Shown piece after piece: positions 8,455 to 18,102 of a stretch of 64,000 nt of DNA. Position 1 is the stretch's first letter; each line of letters begins with the position of its first letter. Position numbers and translations under genes: made by a program. The notes beneath the pieces were generated by a model that searched no databases, was not told the origin of the DNA, and worked only from the letters and a program-made list of their open reading frames with translations. The DNA is from Thauera sedimentorum (GTDB lineage Bacteria > Pseudomonadota > Gammaproteobacteria > Burkholderiales > Rhodocyclaceae), in the NCBI RefSeq assembly GCF_014489115.1, contig NZ_JACTAH010000001.1:310001-374000 (forward strand). Reading direction: 5' to 3'.

Positions 8455-8495
8455 TTGATCTGCGTCAAATTCAGGTTCCGGTCGCGGCGTATCCT
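8455..8495 (+). promoter_or_regulatory. FNR-dependent promoter of the ccoNOQP operon
   Basis: The FNR box TTGATCTGCGTCAA (8455-8468) is followed at the class II spacing by TATCCT (8490-8495) as -10. The start would fall near 8502, about 70 bases before ccoN. This matches FNR/ANR control of cbb3 oxidases in other proteobacteria. Confidence 0.8.
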
Positions 8496-8573
8496 TCACC
8501 GGTCGATTTCCGGGGGTGCTGCCGCGAAATCGGAGGGATCTACAAGGGGTTTTTAATCAAAGAGGTGACTCAC

Positions 8574-9998
8574 ATGCAATCGCAAGCGACTTATAACTAC
8601 AAAGTCGTGCGCCAGTTCGCCATCATGACGGTGGTGTGGGGCATCGTGGGCATGCTGGTCGGCGTAATCGTCGCAGCACAGCTCGTGTGGCCCGAATTGA
8701 GCGTTCATGAATGGCTGTCGTATGGCCGTCTCCGTCCGCTGCACACCAATGCGGTGATCTTCGCATTCGGTGGCTGCGCGCTGTTCGCCACGTCCTACTA
8801 CGTGGTCCAGCGGACCTGTCATACCCCGCTGTTCGCGCCCGGTCTCGCGGCGTTTACGTTCTGGGGCTGGCAACTCATCATCGTGCTTGCGGCCGTCACC
8901 CTGCCGCTCGGCTTCACCTCCGGCAAGGAGTACGCCGAGCTCGAGTGGCCGATCGACCTGCTGATCGCGGTGGTCTGGGTGTCCTACGCGCTGGTGTTCT
9001 TCGGCACCATCGTCAAGCGCAAGGTCTCCCACATCTACGTGGCCAACTGGTTCTTCGGTGCCTTCATCCTCACCGTTGCCCTGCTGCACATCGTCAACAG
9101 CGCTGCCATCCCGGTCAGCCTGACCAAGTCCTACTCCGCCTACGCCGGCGTGCAGGACGCGATGATCCAGTGGTGGTACGGCCACAACGCGGTCGGCTTC
9201 TTCCTGACCGCCGGCTTCCTGGGCATGATGTACTACTTCGTGCCGAAGCAGGCCGACCGTCCGGTGTACTCCTACCGCCTGTCGGTGGTGCACTTCTGGG
9301 CGCTGATCTTCACCTACATGTGGGCGGGTCCGCACCACCTGCACTACACCGCGCTGCCCGACTGGACCCAGTCCGTCGGCATGCTGTTCTCGCTGATCCT
9401 GCTGGCACCGTCCTGGGGTGGCATGATCAACGGCATCATGACCCTGTCCGGCGCCTGGCATAAGCTGCGCACCGACCCGATCCTGAAGTTCCTGATCACC
9501 TCGTTGTCCTTCTACGGCATGTCGACCTTCGAAGGCCCGATGATGTCGGTGAAGACCGTCAATGCGCTGTCGCACTACACCGACTGGACCGTCGGCCACG
9601 TGCACTCCGGTGCGCTCGGCTGGGTGGCCATGGTGTCGATCGGCTCGATCTACTTCCTGCTGCCGCGCCTGTACGGCAAGACCGAGATGTACAGCGTCAA
9701 GCTGATCAACACCCACTTCTGGGTGGCGACCATCGGCGTGGTGCTCTACATCGCCTCAATGTGGATTGCCGGCGTGATGCAGGGCCTGATGTGGCGTGCC
9801 ACCAACCCGGACGGCACCCTGACCTACTCCTTCGTCGAAAGCGTGAAGGCGAGCTACCCGTTCTGGACCATCCGTCTGGTCGGTGGCGTGCTCTTCCTCT
9901 CCGGCATGCTCATCATGTTCTACAACATGCTGAAGACCATTGCCGGCGAGAAGGCATACAACGCCCCGGTCGTGGCCCCCGCTGCCGCTCACGCCTAA
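8574..9998 (+). CDS. ccoN: cbb3-type cytochrome c oxidase subunit I
   Basis: A 474-residue, 12-span membrane protein holding heme b, heme b3 and CuB. His ligands are visible in [10 protein letters not shown] (His57), [19 protein letters not shown] and [10 protein letters not shown]. It reduces oxygen to water at low oxygen tension. I use the ATG at 8574 after AGAGGTG; the frame is open farther upstream through the promoter region, but that part is not protein-like. Confidence 0.97.
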   Translation: MQSQATYNYKVVRQFAIMTVVWGIVGMLVGVIVAAQLVWPELSVHEWLSYGRLRPLHTNAVIFAFGGCALFATSYYVVQRTCHTPLFAPGLAAFTFWGWQLIIVLAAVTLPLGFTSGKEYAELEWPIDLLIAVVWVSYALVFFGTIVKRKVSHIYVANWFFGAFILTVALLHIVNSAAIPVSLTKSYSAYAGVQDAMIQWWYGHNAVGFFLTAGFLGMMYYFVPKQADRPVYSYRLSVVHFWALIFTYMWAGPHHLHYTALPDWTQSVGMLFSLILLAPSWGGMINGIMTLSGAWHKLRTDPILKFLITSLSFYGMSTFEGPMMSVKTVNALSHYTDWTVGHVHSGALGWVAMVSIGSIYFLLPRLYGKTEMYSVKLINTHFWVATIGVVLYIASMWIAGVMQGLMWRATNPDGTLTYSFVESVKASYPFWTIRLVGGVLFLSGMLIMFYNMLKTIAGEKAYNAPVVAPAAAHA

Positions 9999-10013
9999 TC
10001 GGAGATACCTAAC

Positions 10014-10649
10014 ATGGCTCAATCGAAGCACGAGAAAATCGAGCGCAGCGTATTCCTGATGATCGTCCTCACCCTGCTGACCGTCAGCGTCGGTGGTCTG
10101 GTGGAGATCGTTCCGCTGTTCTTCCAGAAATCGACCACGCAGGCGATCGACCAAAAGGGCAACACGCTCGACGTGAAGCCCTACGATCCGGTTCGCCTGG
10201 TCGGTCGCGACATCTACATCCGCGAAGGCTGCTACAACTGCCACTCGCAGATGATCCGTCCCTTCCGCGCCGAAACCGAGCGCTATGGCCACTACTCGGT
10301 GGCGGGTGAGTTCATCTACGACCACCCGTTCCAGTGGGGCTCCAAGCGTACCGGTCCGGACCTGCATCGTGTCGGCGGCCGCTATTCCGACGAATGGCAC
10401 CGTGTCCACCTGCTGAACCCGCGCGACGTGGTGCCGGAGTCCAACATGCCCGCGTACTACTGGCTGGATCGTCCCGCCAAGGTCGATGACATCCAGGCCA
10501 AGATGCGCGCGCTCAACATGGTCGGCCTGCACAAGTACAGCGAGGAAGAGATCGCCGCCGCGCCCGCCGCGGTGGAAGGTCTGACCGAGCTGGACGCGGT
10601 GGTCGCCTACCTCCAGGGTATGGGCACCGCACTGCAGAACGTAAGGTAA
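10014..10649 (+). CDS. ccoO: cbb3 oxidase mono-heme subunit II
   Basis: A 211-residue membrane-anchored cytochrome c. One N-terminal span (residues 12-37) is followed by a periplasmic domain with the heme motif CYNCH at residues 73-77. It passes electrons from CcoP to CcoN. It lies 15 bases after ccoN. Confidence 0.97.
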   Translation: MAQSKHEKIERSVFLMIVLTLLTVSVGGLVEIVPLFFQKSTTQAIDQKGNTLDVKPYDPVRLVGRDIYIREGCYNCHSQMIRPFRAETERYGHYSVAGEFIYDHPFQWGSKRTGPDLHRVGGRYSDEWHRVHLLNPRDVVPESNMPAYYWLDRPAKVDDIQAKMRALNMVGLHKYSEEEIAAAPAAVEGLTELDAVVAYLQGMGTALQNVR

Positions 10650-10666
10650 GAGGTTGAGGACGCGCC

Positions 10667-10855
10667 GTGGAATTGAACGATCTGAGAATCATTGTCACCG
10701 TCCTGGGCTTCCTGTGTTTCCTGGGTATCTGCGCCTGGGCGTACAGCAAGCATGCCAAGGCGGGCTTCGATGAAGCGGCGCGGCTGCCTCTGACCGATGA
10801 CGATCCGCCGGTCGAGACCGACCGGCACGGAAAGGAAGGAAAAGCAAATGGCTGA
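10667..10855 (+). CDS. ccoQ: cbb3 oxidase small subunit CcoQ/FixQ
   Basis: A 62-residue protein with one membrane span (residues 8-27) and a charged tail. It starts at GTG. Its last 8 bases overlap ccoP, so the two are probably translationally coupled. CcoQ stabilises the complex. Confidence 0.88.
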   Translation: MELNDLRIIVTVLGFLCFLGICAWAYSKHAKAGFDEAARLPLTDDDPPVETDRHGKEGKANG

Positions 10856-11744
10856 CTTTGTTAGCGGTTTCTGGAACGTGTATGTGATGGGCCTGGTTGC
10901 CCTGAGCCTGCTGTTCTGTGTGTTCATTCTCATCACCAACATGACCAAGCGGCCGCAGAAGGTCGAGCTGCATGGCCACGTCTGGGACGAAACCCTGCAG
11001 GAGTACAACAACCCCCTGCCGAAGTGGTGGCTGTACCTGTTCTGGATCACCATCATCTTCGCGGTGGTGTATCTGGCGATCTACCCGGGCTTCGGCAACA
11101 AGCAGGGCATGTACAACTGGAGCTCGATCGGCCAGTACGAAACCGAAATGGCCAAGGCGGAAGAACGCTATGGTCCGATCTTCAACCAGTATCTGGAGCA
11201 GGACCTGATGGCGGTGGCGGCCAATCCGGAAGCCAACGCGATGGGCCAGCGCATGTTCCTCACCTATTGCGCGCAGTGCCACGGCTCCGCGGCGACCGGT
11301 GCCAGGGGTTTCCCCAACCTGACCGATGCCGAGTGGAACTGGGGCGGCGAGCCCGACACCATCAAGACCACCATCATGGGTGGCCGCATGGGCGTCATGC
11401 CGCCGTTCGGCCCGGCGCTGGGTGGTGAAGGTGTGAAGGACGTGGCCAACTACGTGCGTTCGCTGTCCGGCCTGGCCCACGACTCCCTGCGTGCCCAGCG
11501 CGGCAAGGAGCTGTTCGACCAGCAGTGCGTCGCCTGCCACCAGGCCGACGGCACCGGCAACCCGATGCTGGGTGCGCCGAACCTTACCAACGACTCCTGG
11601 CTGTATGGCTCGTCCGAGGCAACCATCATCGAAACCATCACCAACGGCCGTCAGAACCAGATGCCGGCCTTCGGCGAGTTCCTCGGTGAGGCGAAGGTGC
11701 ACATCCTTTCCGCATATGTATTGAGCTTGAGCAAGGGTCAGTAA
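10848..11744 (+). CDS. ccoP: cbb3 oxidase di-heme subunit III
   Basis: A 298-residue protein with two N-terminal spans and two cytochrome c domains, CAQCH at residues 141-145 and CVACH at 227-231. It accepts electrons from soluble cytochromes. The ATG at 10848 follows GGAAGGAAAAG and overlaps ccoQ. Confidence 0.96.
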   Translation: MADFVSGFWNVYVMGLVALSLLFCVFILITNMTKRPQKVELHGHVWDETLQEYNNPLPKWWLYLFWITIIFAVVYLAIYPGFGNKQGMYNWSSIGQYETEMAKAEERYGPIFNQYLEQDLMAVAANPEANAMGQRMFLTYCAQCHGSAATGARGFPNLTDAEWNWGGEPDTIKTTIMGGRMGVMPPFGPALGGEGVKDVANYVRSLSGLAHDSLRAQRGKELFDQQCVACHQADGTGNPMLGAPNLTNDSWLYGSSEATIIETITNGRQNQMPAFGEFLGEAKVHILSAYVLSLSKGQ

Positions 11745-11772
11745 GCGCTTGCGTGGTAACGTGCAGTACCCG

Positions 11773-11794
11773 TCCCCGGGGGAAACCCCGGGGA
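11773..11794 (+). other. GAAA-capped hairpin between ccoP and ccoG
   Basis: A perfect 9-bp GC stem (TCCCCGGGG / CCCCGGGGA) is capped by GAAA. No T-run follows, so it is unlikely to be a full terminator. It could stabilise the ccoNOQP mRNA 3' end or reduce read-through into the assembly genes. Confidence 0.55.
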
Positions 11795-11836
11795 TATTTC
11801 GAAGCAAAACAATAAGAATCCACTAATAAAGCGATC

Positions 11837-13264
11837 ATGAACAGCACAGCCCCCCAGCCTCAACCTGCCGGCGCACCTGAGCCGCAGGACCAAGATACCT
11901 TCTATGCCGCACGCAAGAAGCTCCAGGTGCGGTCGACCACCGGTGTGTTCGCTACGTGGCGATGGGCGCTGGTGTGGTTCACCCAACTGCTTTACTACGG
12001 CCTGCCGTGGCTGCAATGGAATGACCGGCAGGCGGTGCTGTTCCATCTCACCGAACGCAAGTTCTACGTGTTCGGCTGGGTCTTCTGGCCGCAGGATGTG
12101 TTTTACCTTGCCATCCTGCTCATCATCTCAGCCTACGCGCTGTTCTTCTTCACCGCGATCGCCGGACGCCTGTGGTGCGGCTATGCCTGTCCGCAGACGG
12201 TCTACACCGAGATCTTCATGTGGATCGAGGAGAAGATCGAAGGCGACCGCAACGCCCGCATCAAGCTCGACAAGTCGCCCCTGAACGCGCGCAAGCTGGG
12301 CCTGCGCGGGACGAAGTACGCGATCTGGGCGCTGGTTGCGCTGTGGACCGGCTTCACCTTCGTCGCCTATTTCTCTCCGGTCGATGAGCTCCTCCAGTCC
12401 GCTGCGAGCTTCAGCTTCGGCCCGTGGGAACTGTTCTGGATCCTGTTCTACGGCGCTTTCACCTACCTCTTTGCCGGCCACTTGCGCGAGCAGGTTTGCA
12501 AGTACATGTGTCCGTACGCCCGCTTCCAGGGCGTCATGTTCGACCCCGATACGCTGGTCATCACCTACGACGAAGATCGCGGCGAACCGCGTGGCGCACG
12601 CAAGAAGGGCTCTGACTACAAGGCGGCAGGCAAGGGCGACTGCATTGATTGCGGCATCTGCGTGCAGGTGTGCCCGACCGGCATCGACATCCGCCAGGGA
12701 CTGCAGTACGAGTGCATCGGCTGTGCCGCCTGTATCGACGCCTGTGATCAGGTGATGGACAAGATGCAGTACCCGCGCGGCCTGATTCGCTACTCCACCG
12801 AGAACGCGATGAAGAAGCACTGGGGCATGCGCGAGATCCTCGTCCACGTGATGCGGCCGCGAACCCTGGTCTATGGTGGCATCCTGGCGGCGTTCTGCGT
12901 GGCGCTGGCCTGGGGGCTGGCAACCCGGTCTACTCTGCGGGTGGACATCATCCGCGACCGTGCTTCGCTGGCCACCGAGCTCAGCGACGGCAACATCCAG
13001 AACGTCTACCGCCTGCAGGTCATGAACATGACCGAGGCGCCTCGCAGCTTCGACCTGCGGGTGACCGGGATGGACGGTGCCGAGATCCGTGGTGAAACTC
13101 GTGTGGACGTGCCCGCTGCGACCACCCAGGCGGTCACCCTGCAGGTGGTCGTGCCGCCCAGTTCGGGGCGGCCGGGTGCCAATCATCTCTACTTCGAGGT
13201 CAACGCCACGGATGACGCATCGGTGGCCGCCCGCGAAGAAACAACCTTCCTGATGCCCCACTGA
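11837..13264 (+). CDS. ccoG: Cytochrome oxidase accessory protein CcoG (FixG)
   Basis: A 475-residue membrane ferredoxin-like protein. Hydrophobic spans occupy about residues 40-215, with CGYACPQ and CKYMCPYAR between them. Two 4Fe-4S motifs (CIDCGICVQVCP and CIGCAACIDACD) lie at residues 269-304, and a C-terminal Ig-like periplasmic domain follows. CcoG is a cupric reductase that prepares copper for CcoI. It is the first of the assembly genes after ccoP. Confidence 0.94.
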   Translation: MNSTAPQPQPAGAPEPQDQDTFYAARKKLQVRSTTGVFATWRWALVWFTQLLYYGLPWLQWNDRQAVLFHLTERKFYVFGWVFWPQDVFYLAILLIISAYALFFFTAIAGRLWCGYACPQTVYTEIFMWIEEKIEGDRNARIKLDKSPLNARKLGLRGTKYAIWALVALWTGFTFVAYFSPVDELLQSAASFSFGPWELFWILFYGAFTYLFAGHLREQVCKYMCPYARFQGVMFDPDTLVITYDEDRGEPRGARKKGSDYKAAGKGDCIDCGICVQVCPTGIDIRQGLQYECIGCAACIDACDQVMDKMQYPRGLIRYSTENAMKKHWGMREILVHVMRPRTLVYGGILAAFCVALAWGLATRSTLRVDIIRDRASLATELSDGNIQNVYRLQVMNMTEAPRSFDLRVTGMDGAEIRGETRVDVPAATTQAVTLQVVVPPSSGRPGANHLYFEVNATDDASVAAREETTFLMPH

Positions 13265-13268
13265 TCAT

Positions 13269-13784
13269 ATGAGTACGGCAACCTCGACCATGCACAAGCC
13301 CGAGCCCTGGTACAAGCAGTTCTGGCCTTGGTTCATCCTGGCCATCCCCGGCACGGCCATCGTCACCGGGGTGATCTTCCTGGTGATCTCGATCAAGACC
13401 TGGGATGGTCTGGTGGTCGATGACTACTACAAGGAAGGGCGGGCGATCGTCATGACCATCGACCGGCTCGCGCTCGCCGGCAAGCTGGGCCTGAGCGCCG
13501 GCCTGTCGATTCGCGACGATTCGCTGACGGTGAATGTCGCCGCAGCCGATCCCGCCAGCGTGCCCGATACGATACACCTGACGATCGCGCATCCCACCCG
13601 TGGCGGCATGGACCAGGAGCTGGTCCTGCGTCGCCACGGCGGTACGTTCACCGGCGTGATCGCGCCCCTGCATGCGGGGCGCTGGTTGTTTCAGATAGAA
13701 GACGAGTCCCGCAGCTGGAGAATGAACGGGGCCGCATACCTCCCGACAGAGACGGAAATAAGGATCGATCCATCCGGTTCGTAA
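13269..13784 (+). CDS. ccoH: cbb3 assembly protein FixH/CcoH
   Basis: A 171-residue protein with a single N-terminal span (about residues 18-41), the conserved DDYYKEGRAI segment just after it, and a beta-rich periplasmic domain. It helps assemble CcoN with CcoI. The gene starts 4 bases after ccoG. Confidence 0.9.
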   Translation: MSTATSTMHKPEPWYKQFWPWFILAIPGTAIVTGVIFLVISIKTWDGLVVDDYYKEGRAIVMTIDRLALAGKLGLSAGLSIRDDSLTVNVAAADPASVPDTIHLTIAHPTRGGMDQELVLRRHGGTFTGVIAPLHAGRWLFQIEDESRSWRMNGAAYLPTETEIRIDPSGS

Positions 13785-13813
13785 ATCCCGTCAACTGTAG
13801 AAGGAGAAGTAGC

Positions 13814-13963
13814 ATGGCCTGGAATGAACTGTTCACCACCGATATCGGTCTGCTGAGCCTGTTCACGATCGGTTTCGTCGTCGTGATGGGCGCATACATC
13901 TACCGCTTCGCGAAGCGTCATATTGCCGAGGACGCCAAGCGAGCGGAGACCAATCAGGGTTGA
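13814..13963 (+). CDS. DUF3149-type small membrane protein
   Basis: A 49-residue protein, starting MAWNELFTTDIGLLSLFT, with one membrane span and a basic/acidic C-terminus. It matches my memory of the DUF3149 family, found beside cbb3 genes in betaproteobacteria. GGAGAAG precedes the ATG by 4 bases. It probably supports the oxidase, but its role is unknown. Confidence 0.75.
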   Translation: MAWNELFTTDIGLLSLFTIGFVVVMGAYIYRFAKRHIAEDAKRAETNQG

Positions 13964-13993
13964 GTTCCGTCTAGTCGGTATAGGAGGCGTGCC

Positions 13994-14248
13994 GTGTTGA
14001 AGTGGATACAGGTGTTGTGGCCATCGTTCCTGGTGGCAGGTATTGCCGAGGCAGTCTTCTTTACCGTCGTTTCACCCCAGGAACTCTACTGGTTCGGTGA
14101 GCCGGTGCATCTGTCGGAGCTCGCCACCTATTCCATCGGTTTCTTCGGCTTCTGGCTGGTGTGCGCCGCGTCGAGCCTGACCACGGTGTTTCTTCAGCGG
14201 CCTGCCGAGGAACTGAACCGCACGGGCCAGAAAGGGCCTGCGCGATAA
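13994..14248 (+). CDS. Small two-span membrane protein at the end of the cco operon
   Basis: An 84-residue protein with hydrophobic segments at about residues 7-27 and 45-68 and a charged tail. It starts at GTG, 7 bases after AGGAGG, and is the last gene before a strong terminator. I do not know the function; position suggests oxidase assembly or stability. Confidence 0.65.
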   Translation: MLKWIQVLWPSFLVAGIAEAVFFTVVSPQELYWFGEPVHLSELATYSIGFFGFWLVCAASSLTTVFLQRPAEELNRTGQKGPAR

Positions 14249-14253
14249 GGAAA

Positions 14254-14285
14254 AATGGCCCGCACATGCGGGCCATTCTTCTTTT
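14254..14285 (+). terminator. Terminator of the cco operon
   Basis: A perfect 11-bp stem (AATGGCCCGCA / TGCGGGCCATT) with a 2-nt loop is followed by CTTCTTTTT. The A-run before it means it could also work for the convergent uspA. Confidence 0.88.
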
Positions 14286-14304
14286 TGCGCCGTTGCGCGG
14301 CCTT

Positions 14305-14748
14305 TCAGCGATAGACCAGTACCGGCGTCTTGCTGTGGGTCAGCACCTTCTGCGTTTCGCTGCCCAGCAGCAGGCTGGCGATACCGCGGCGTCCGTGCGA
14401 CGCCATGAAGATCAGATCGCAGCCATGGCGGTCGGCCGCGTCGATGATCGCCTCGTAAGGCACCTCGTTCACCGTGGTATCGGTGTCGGCGTTGACGCCC
14501 TCGGCGTCGGCCGTGCCCTTGGCCTTGTCGAGAATCCGTTTGGCTTCCTCCGCTGCGGATCTGGCGAACTGTTCCGGCGTGGTCGGATCGATCAGTGCGC
14601 CTTCGCCGTAGATCGGCATCGGAAAATCCGGCTGGGCGTAAAAGAAGGTAATCCGGGCGCCCGCATCGCGCGCGAAGGAGACTGCACGCGCAACCGTGCT
14701 GTCGGACAGTGGAGATCCGTCCGTGGGTACGAGCAGGTGTTTGAACAT
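14305..14748 (-). CDS. uspA: Universal stress protein
   Basis: A 147-residue UspA-fold protein. It starts MFKHLLVPTDGSPLSD and ends with the ATP-binding loop HGRRGIASLLLGSETQKV and the strand TPVLVYR. Such proteins are often induced under anaerobic or energy stress. The divergent region carries an FNR-like box and a perfect minus-strand -10. The start at 14748 is fixed by the conserved N-terminus. Confidence 0.92.
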   Translation of the reverse strand: MFKHLLVPTDGSPLSDSTVARAVSFARDAGARITFFYAQPDFPMPIYGEGALIDPTTPEQFARSAAEEAKRILDKAKGTADAEGVNADTDTTVNEVPYEAIIDAADRHGCDLIFMASHGRRGIASLLLGSETQKVLTHSKTPVLVYR

Positions 14749-14781
14749 GACGGTGTATCCTTCTTCTGACGGTGGTGAACG

Positions 14782-14825
14782 ATTATAGCCAGCGCACGGG
14801 GGCAAGCGGGGTTGACGGCCGTCAA
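14782..14825 (-). promoter_or_regulatory. FNR-like box and uspA promoter
   Basis: TTGACGGCCGTCAA (14812-14825) is a perfect palindrome with FNR/Dnr-type half sites. On the minus strand a perfect TATAAT (14787-14782) follows 24 bases away, near class II spacing. The box also lies about 48 bases upstream of the divergent MBL gene. Confidence 0.65.
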
Positions 14826-14872
14826 CCGCATTGCGGCGGCAGCCCGCTGGCAAATTAGCTTGGAGGCTCGAC

Positions 14873-16282
14873 ATGGAACTGACCTTCCACGGCGCGGCAG
14901 GCGAGGTGACCGGCTCCTGCGCCCGGCTGCGCTCCGAACGCAGCACCGGGTTGATCGACTGCGGCATGTTCCAGGGCGGCAAGAGCGCGGCGCGCAAGAA
15001 TCTGCGCGCGCTGGACTTCGACCTGCGAGCGCTCGACTACGTGCTGCTGACCCACGCGCACCTCGACCACTCCGGCCTGATTCCGCGGCTGGTCGCCTTA
15101 GGCTACAGGGGGGCGATCCACGCAACCGCTGCCACGGTCGATCTGCTGGAGATCATGCTGCTCGATGCGGCATATATCCAGGAGAAAGAAGCCGAATGGG
15201 CAAACCGCCACAACCGCGCCCGCCATGTCCGTCGCGGCTGGGATGCTGCGCCGCTCTACACGGTGGCGCAGGCGGAGGCCAGCCTCAAGCGCCTGCGCCC
15301 GCACCCGTACGGGCAGCCCTTCGAACCCGCCGCCGGGCTTCGCTGCACCTTTCACGATGCCGGCCACATTCTCGGCTCGGCCATCATCGAACTCGACGTG
15401 GAGCAGGGCGGCAGCGTGCGCAAGCTGGTGTTCTCCGGCGACCTCGGCCAGCCCTTCCGCCCTGTGGTGCGCGACCCGGCGACCCTCGCGGAAGCAGACT
15501 ACTTGTGCATCGAGTCCACCTATGGCGACCGCTTGCACAGGCCGATGAAGGAGACCGAGGACGAATTGGTACACGCGATGCAGCATACGCTGGAGGTCAA
15601 GCGTGGCAACGTCATCATCCCGGCCTTCGCGGTGGGGCGTACCCAGGAGGTGATCTTCGTGCTCGCCGACCTGGTTCGCAAGGGGCGGCTCGGCAACCTG
15701 GAGATCGTCGTCGATTCCCCGATGGCCGCCGCGACGACCGAGCTGAGCCTGCGCTACGACCACCTGTGGGACGATGAGACGCGGGGCTTGCTGGCCTGGA
15801 TGCGCGAACACCCCGGGCGGGCCAGCGTGCGCTTCGTACAGGACGTGGAGGAGTCGATTGCGCTCAATGACCGCCACCACGGGCTGGTGATCATCTCCGC
15901 GAGCGGAATGTGTGACGCGGGGCGGGTCAAATACCACTTGCGCAACAATCTTTCGCGCCGGGAAAGCTCGATCATCATCGTCGGCTTCCAGGCCGCCGGA
16001 TCGCTTGGCCGGCGCCTGGTGGAGGGCGCGCGCTACGTGACGCTGTTCGGCGAGCGCGTCCCCGTTCATGCGGACATCTACACGATAGGCGGGCTGTCGG
16101 CGCATGCGGATCAGTCCGCATTGCTCGCCTGGCTGGGCAATTTCCATCGCCCGCCGCGGCAGACCTTCGTGGTCCATGGTGAGCAGCGTGCCGCGGAAGC
16201 CTTCCGTACCGCCATCGAGAGCCGTCTCGGATGGCACGAAGTGAACCTTCCCGTGCCAGGGGAGCCGAACCCCTTGCGTTGA
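14873..16282 (+). CDS. MBL-fold beta-CASP exonuclease-like protein
   Basis: A 469-residue metallo-beta-lactamase RNA-processing homologue. It has the zinc motif THAHLDHSG, DAGHILGSA, the FSGDLG Asp motif, a beta-CASP domain with ESTYGDR and DSPMAAATTEL, and C-terminal GGLSAHADQSAL plus VHGE. This group resembles the archaeal/bacterial CPSF73-like YsiB proteins, probably metal-dependent RNases. An FNR-like box shared with uspA suggests anaerobic expression. The substrate is unknown. Confidence 0.85.
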   Translation: MELTFHGAAGEVTGSCARLRSERSTGLIDCGMFQGGKSAARKNLRALDFDLRALDYVLLTHAHLDHSGLIPRLVALGYRGAIHATAATVDLLEIMLLDAAYIQEKEAEWANRHNRARHVRRGWDAAPLYTVAQAEASLKRLRPHPYGQPFEPAAGLRCTFHDAGHILGSAIIELDVEQGGSVRKLVFSGDLGQPFRPVVRDPATLAEADYLCIESTYGDRLHRPMKETEDELVHAMQHTLEVKRGNVIIPAFAVGRTQEVIFVLADLVRKGRLGNLEIVVDSPMAAATTELSLRYDHLWDDETRGLLAWMREHPGRASVRFVQDVEESIALNDRHHGLVIISASGMCDAGRVKYHLRNNLSRRESSIIIVGFQAAGSLGRRLVEGARYVTLFGERVPVHADIYTIGGLSAHADQSALLAWLGNFHRPPRQTFVVHGEQRAAEAFRTAIESRLGWHEVNLPVPGEPNPLR

Positions 16283-16368
16283 AGTGCAAAGGAATTGTCA
16301 TCAAGAGTGGCCGGTCGCATGGTCAAATCATGCCGGAGGCCACCCCTCAACCGATCGAAGGTAAGACC

Positions 16369-18102
16369 ATGAGCCGTTCCACGAAAACCACACCGCCCCA
16401 GACCCTGCGGCGCACGATCCGCCAGATCCATGACACCGTCGAAGGCAGTGTCGATCCGCTGGGCATGGCGGCACCCATCGTCCACGCCCAGCTCGCCTGG
16501 CTGTCCCATCCCCAGGAACTTGCCGAACACCTCGCGCGCCTGTCTTCCGACCTGTGGCGCCTGCAGACCCATACCTGGAAGCGGGCCCTGGGCATGCCCA
16601 GCGAGGACCCGATCCGGCCGAATGCCGACGACGCGCGCTTTGCCGATCCGGTGTGGACCGAATCGCCGAGCTGGGACCTGACCAAGGAGTGGTACCTGGC
16701 ATTCACCCACCACCTGCAGGACATGCTCTACGAGACCCCGGGCCTGTCCGGCAAGGAGCGCCGGCGGGCCGCCTTCTGGTGGCGGAAGTGGCTCAACATG
16801 GTGGCGCCGACCAACTTCCTGTGGACCAACCCGGTGGCCCTGCGCAAGGCGATGGAGAGCAACGGCGAGAGCCTGGTGAAAGGCTTCCAGAACTTCCTCG
16901 GCGACCTGCGGGCCGGCAACGTGCGCATGACCTCGCCCGAGGATTTCACCGTAGGCGAGAACCTGGCCACCACCCCCGGCGCAGTGGTGTTCCGCAACCG
17001 CCTGCTGGAGGTGATCCACTATGCGCCCACCCTGCCCAAGGTGCATGCCGAGCCGGTGGTGATCGTCACGCCGTGGATCAACAAGTTCTACATCCTCGAC
17101 CTGGTGCCCCGCAAGAGCATGATCCGCTACCTGCTGGACCAGGGGCTGGACGTGTTCATCACCAGCTGGAAGAACCCCGATGCCTCGATGCGCGAGGTCG
17201 GCTTCGACGACTACCTGGAGGACGGCGTCCATGCGGCGGTGGAGGCGGCGCGCCGCTTCACCGGGGCCAGGCAGGTGCATGCGGTCGGCTACTGCATCGG
17301 CGGCACCGCGCTGAGCATGTACATGGCCTGGGCCAACCGGCGCTACAAGGCCGACGAGGTGCCGGTGGGCGACTGGACGCTGTTCACCACCCTGGTGGAT
17401 TTCCACAAACCCGGCGACATCGAGGTCTTCGTCGACGAGGCCAGCATCCGCTACATCACCCGGAACATGGCGCGCCAGGGCTATCTCGACGGCAAGGAGA
17501 TGGCCGCGTCCTTCCGCCTGCTGCGTTCGAACAGCCTGATCTGGCACTACGTGGTGAACGGCTGGCTGTACGGAGAGGCCCCGCCGCCCTTCGACGTGCT
17601 GTACTGGAACATGGACACCACCCGCATGCCGTTCCGCATGCACGCCTGGTATCTGCAGGAGCTCTACCTGCACAACCGCCTGGTGCAGGCCGACGCGCTC
17701 AAGGTTGCCGGCGAGCCCTTGGACCTCGGCCGCATCGTCCAGCCCTTGTACGCGGTGTCGGCCGAAGACGACCACATCGCCCCGTGGCTGCAGACCTACA
17801 AGGTCAACCACCACGTGGGCGGTGCGAAGCGCTTCGTGCTGTCGAGCTCGGGCCACATCCTCGGTATCGTCAATCCACCGGTCACGCCGCCCAAGCGCAA
17901 GTACTGGGTCGCCGATGCACATCGCACCGAACCGGCGGAGGCCTGGCAGGCGCGCGCCGAGGAGCATGCCGGCAGCTGGTGGGAAGACTGGATGGCCTGG
18001 CTCAAGCCGCGCTGCGGCGAACTGGTCGACGCCCGCCCGGCGGCCAGCAAGGACATGCCGGCGCTGGCCGCGGCCCCCGGCACCTACGTGCTGGAGCGCT
18101 GA
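16369..18102 (+). CDS. phaC: Class I poly(3-hydroxyalkanoate) synthase
   Basis: A 577-residue PHA polymerase joining (R)-3-hydroxyacyl-CoA into storage polyester. The lipase-like box GYCIGG places the nucleophile at Cys309, with the catalytic Asp in SAEDDHIAPW and His in SSGHILGI. The N-terminal domain (about residues 100-205) is of the usual type. GAAGG lies 7 bases before the ATG at 16369; an in-frame ATG at 16330 has a poorer site. No phaA or phaB is nearby. Confidence 0.93.
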   Translation: MSRSTKTTPPQTLRRTIRQIHDTVEGSVDPLGMAAPIVHAQLAWLSHPQELAEHLARLSSDLWRLQTHTWKRALGMPSEDPIRPNADDARFADPVWTESPSWDLTKEWYLAFTHHLQDMLYETPGLSGKERRRAAFWWRKWLNMVAPTNFLWTNPVALRKAMESNGESLVKGFQNFLGDLRAGNVRMTSPEDFTVGENLATTPGAVVFRNRLLEVIHYAPTLPKVHAEPVVIVTPWINKFYILDLVPRKSMIRYLLDQGLDVFITSWKNPDASMREVGFDDYLEDGVHAAVEAARRFTGARQVHAVGYCIGGTALSMYMAWANRRYKADEVPVGDWTLFTTLVDFHKPGDIEVFVDEASIRYITRNMARQGYLDGKEMAASFRLLRSNSLIWHYVVNGWLYGEAPPPFDVLYWNMDTTRMPFRMHAWYLQELYLHNRLVQADALKVAGEPLDLGRIVQPLYAVSAEDDHIAPWLQTYKVNHHVGGAKRFVLSSSGHILGIVNPPVTPPKRKYWVADAHRTEPAEAWQARAEEHAGSWWEDWMAWLKPRCGELVDARPAASKDMPALAAAPGTYVLER

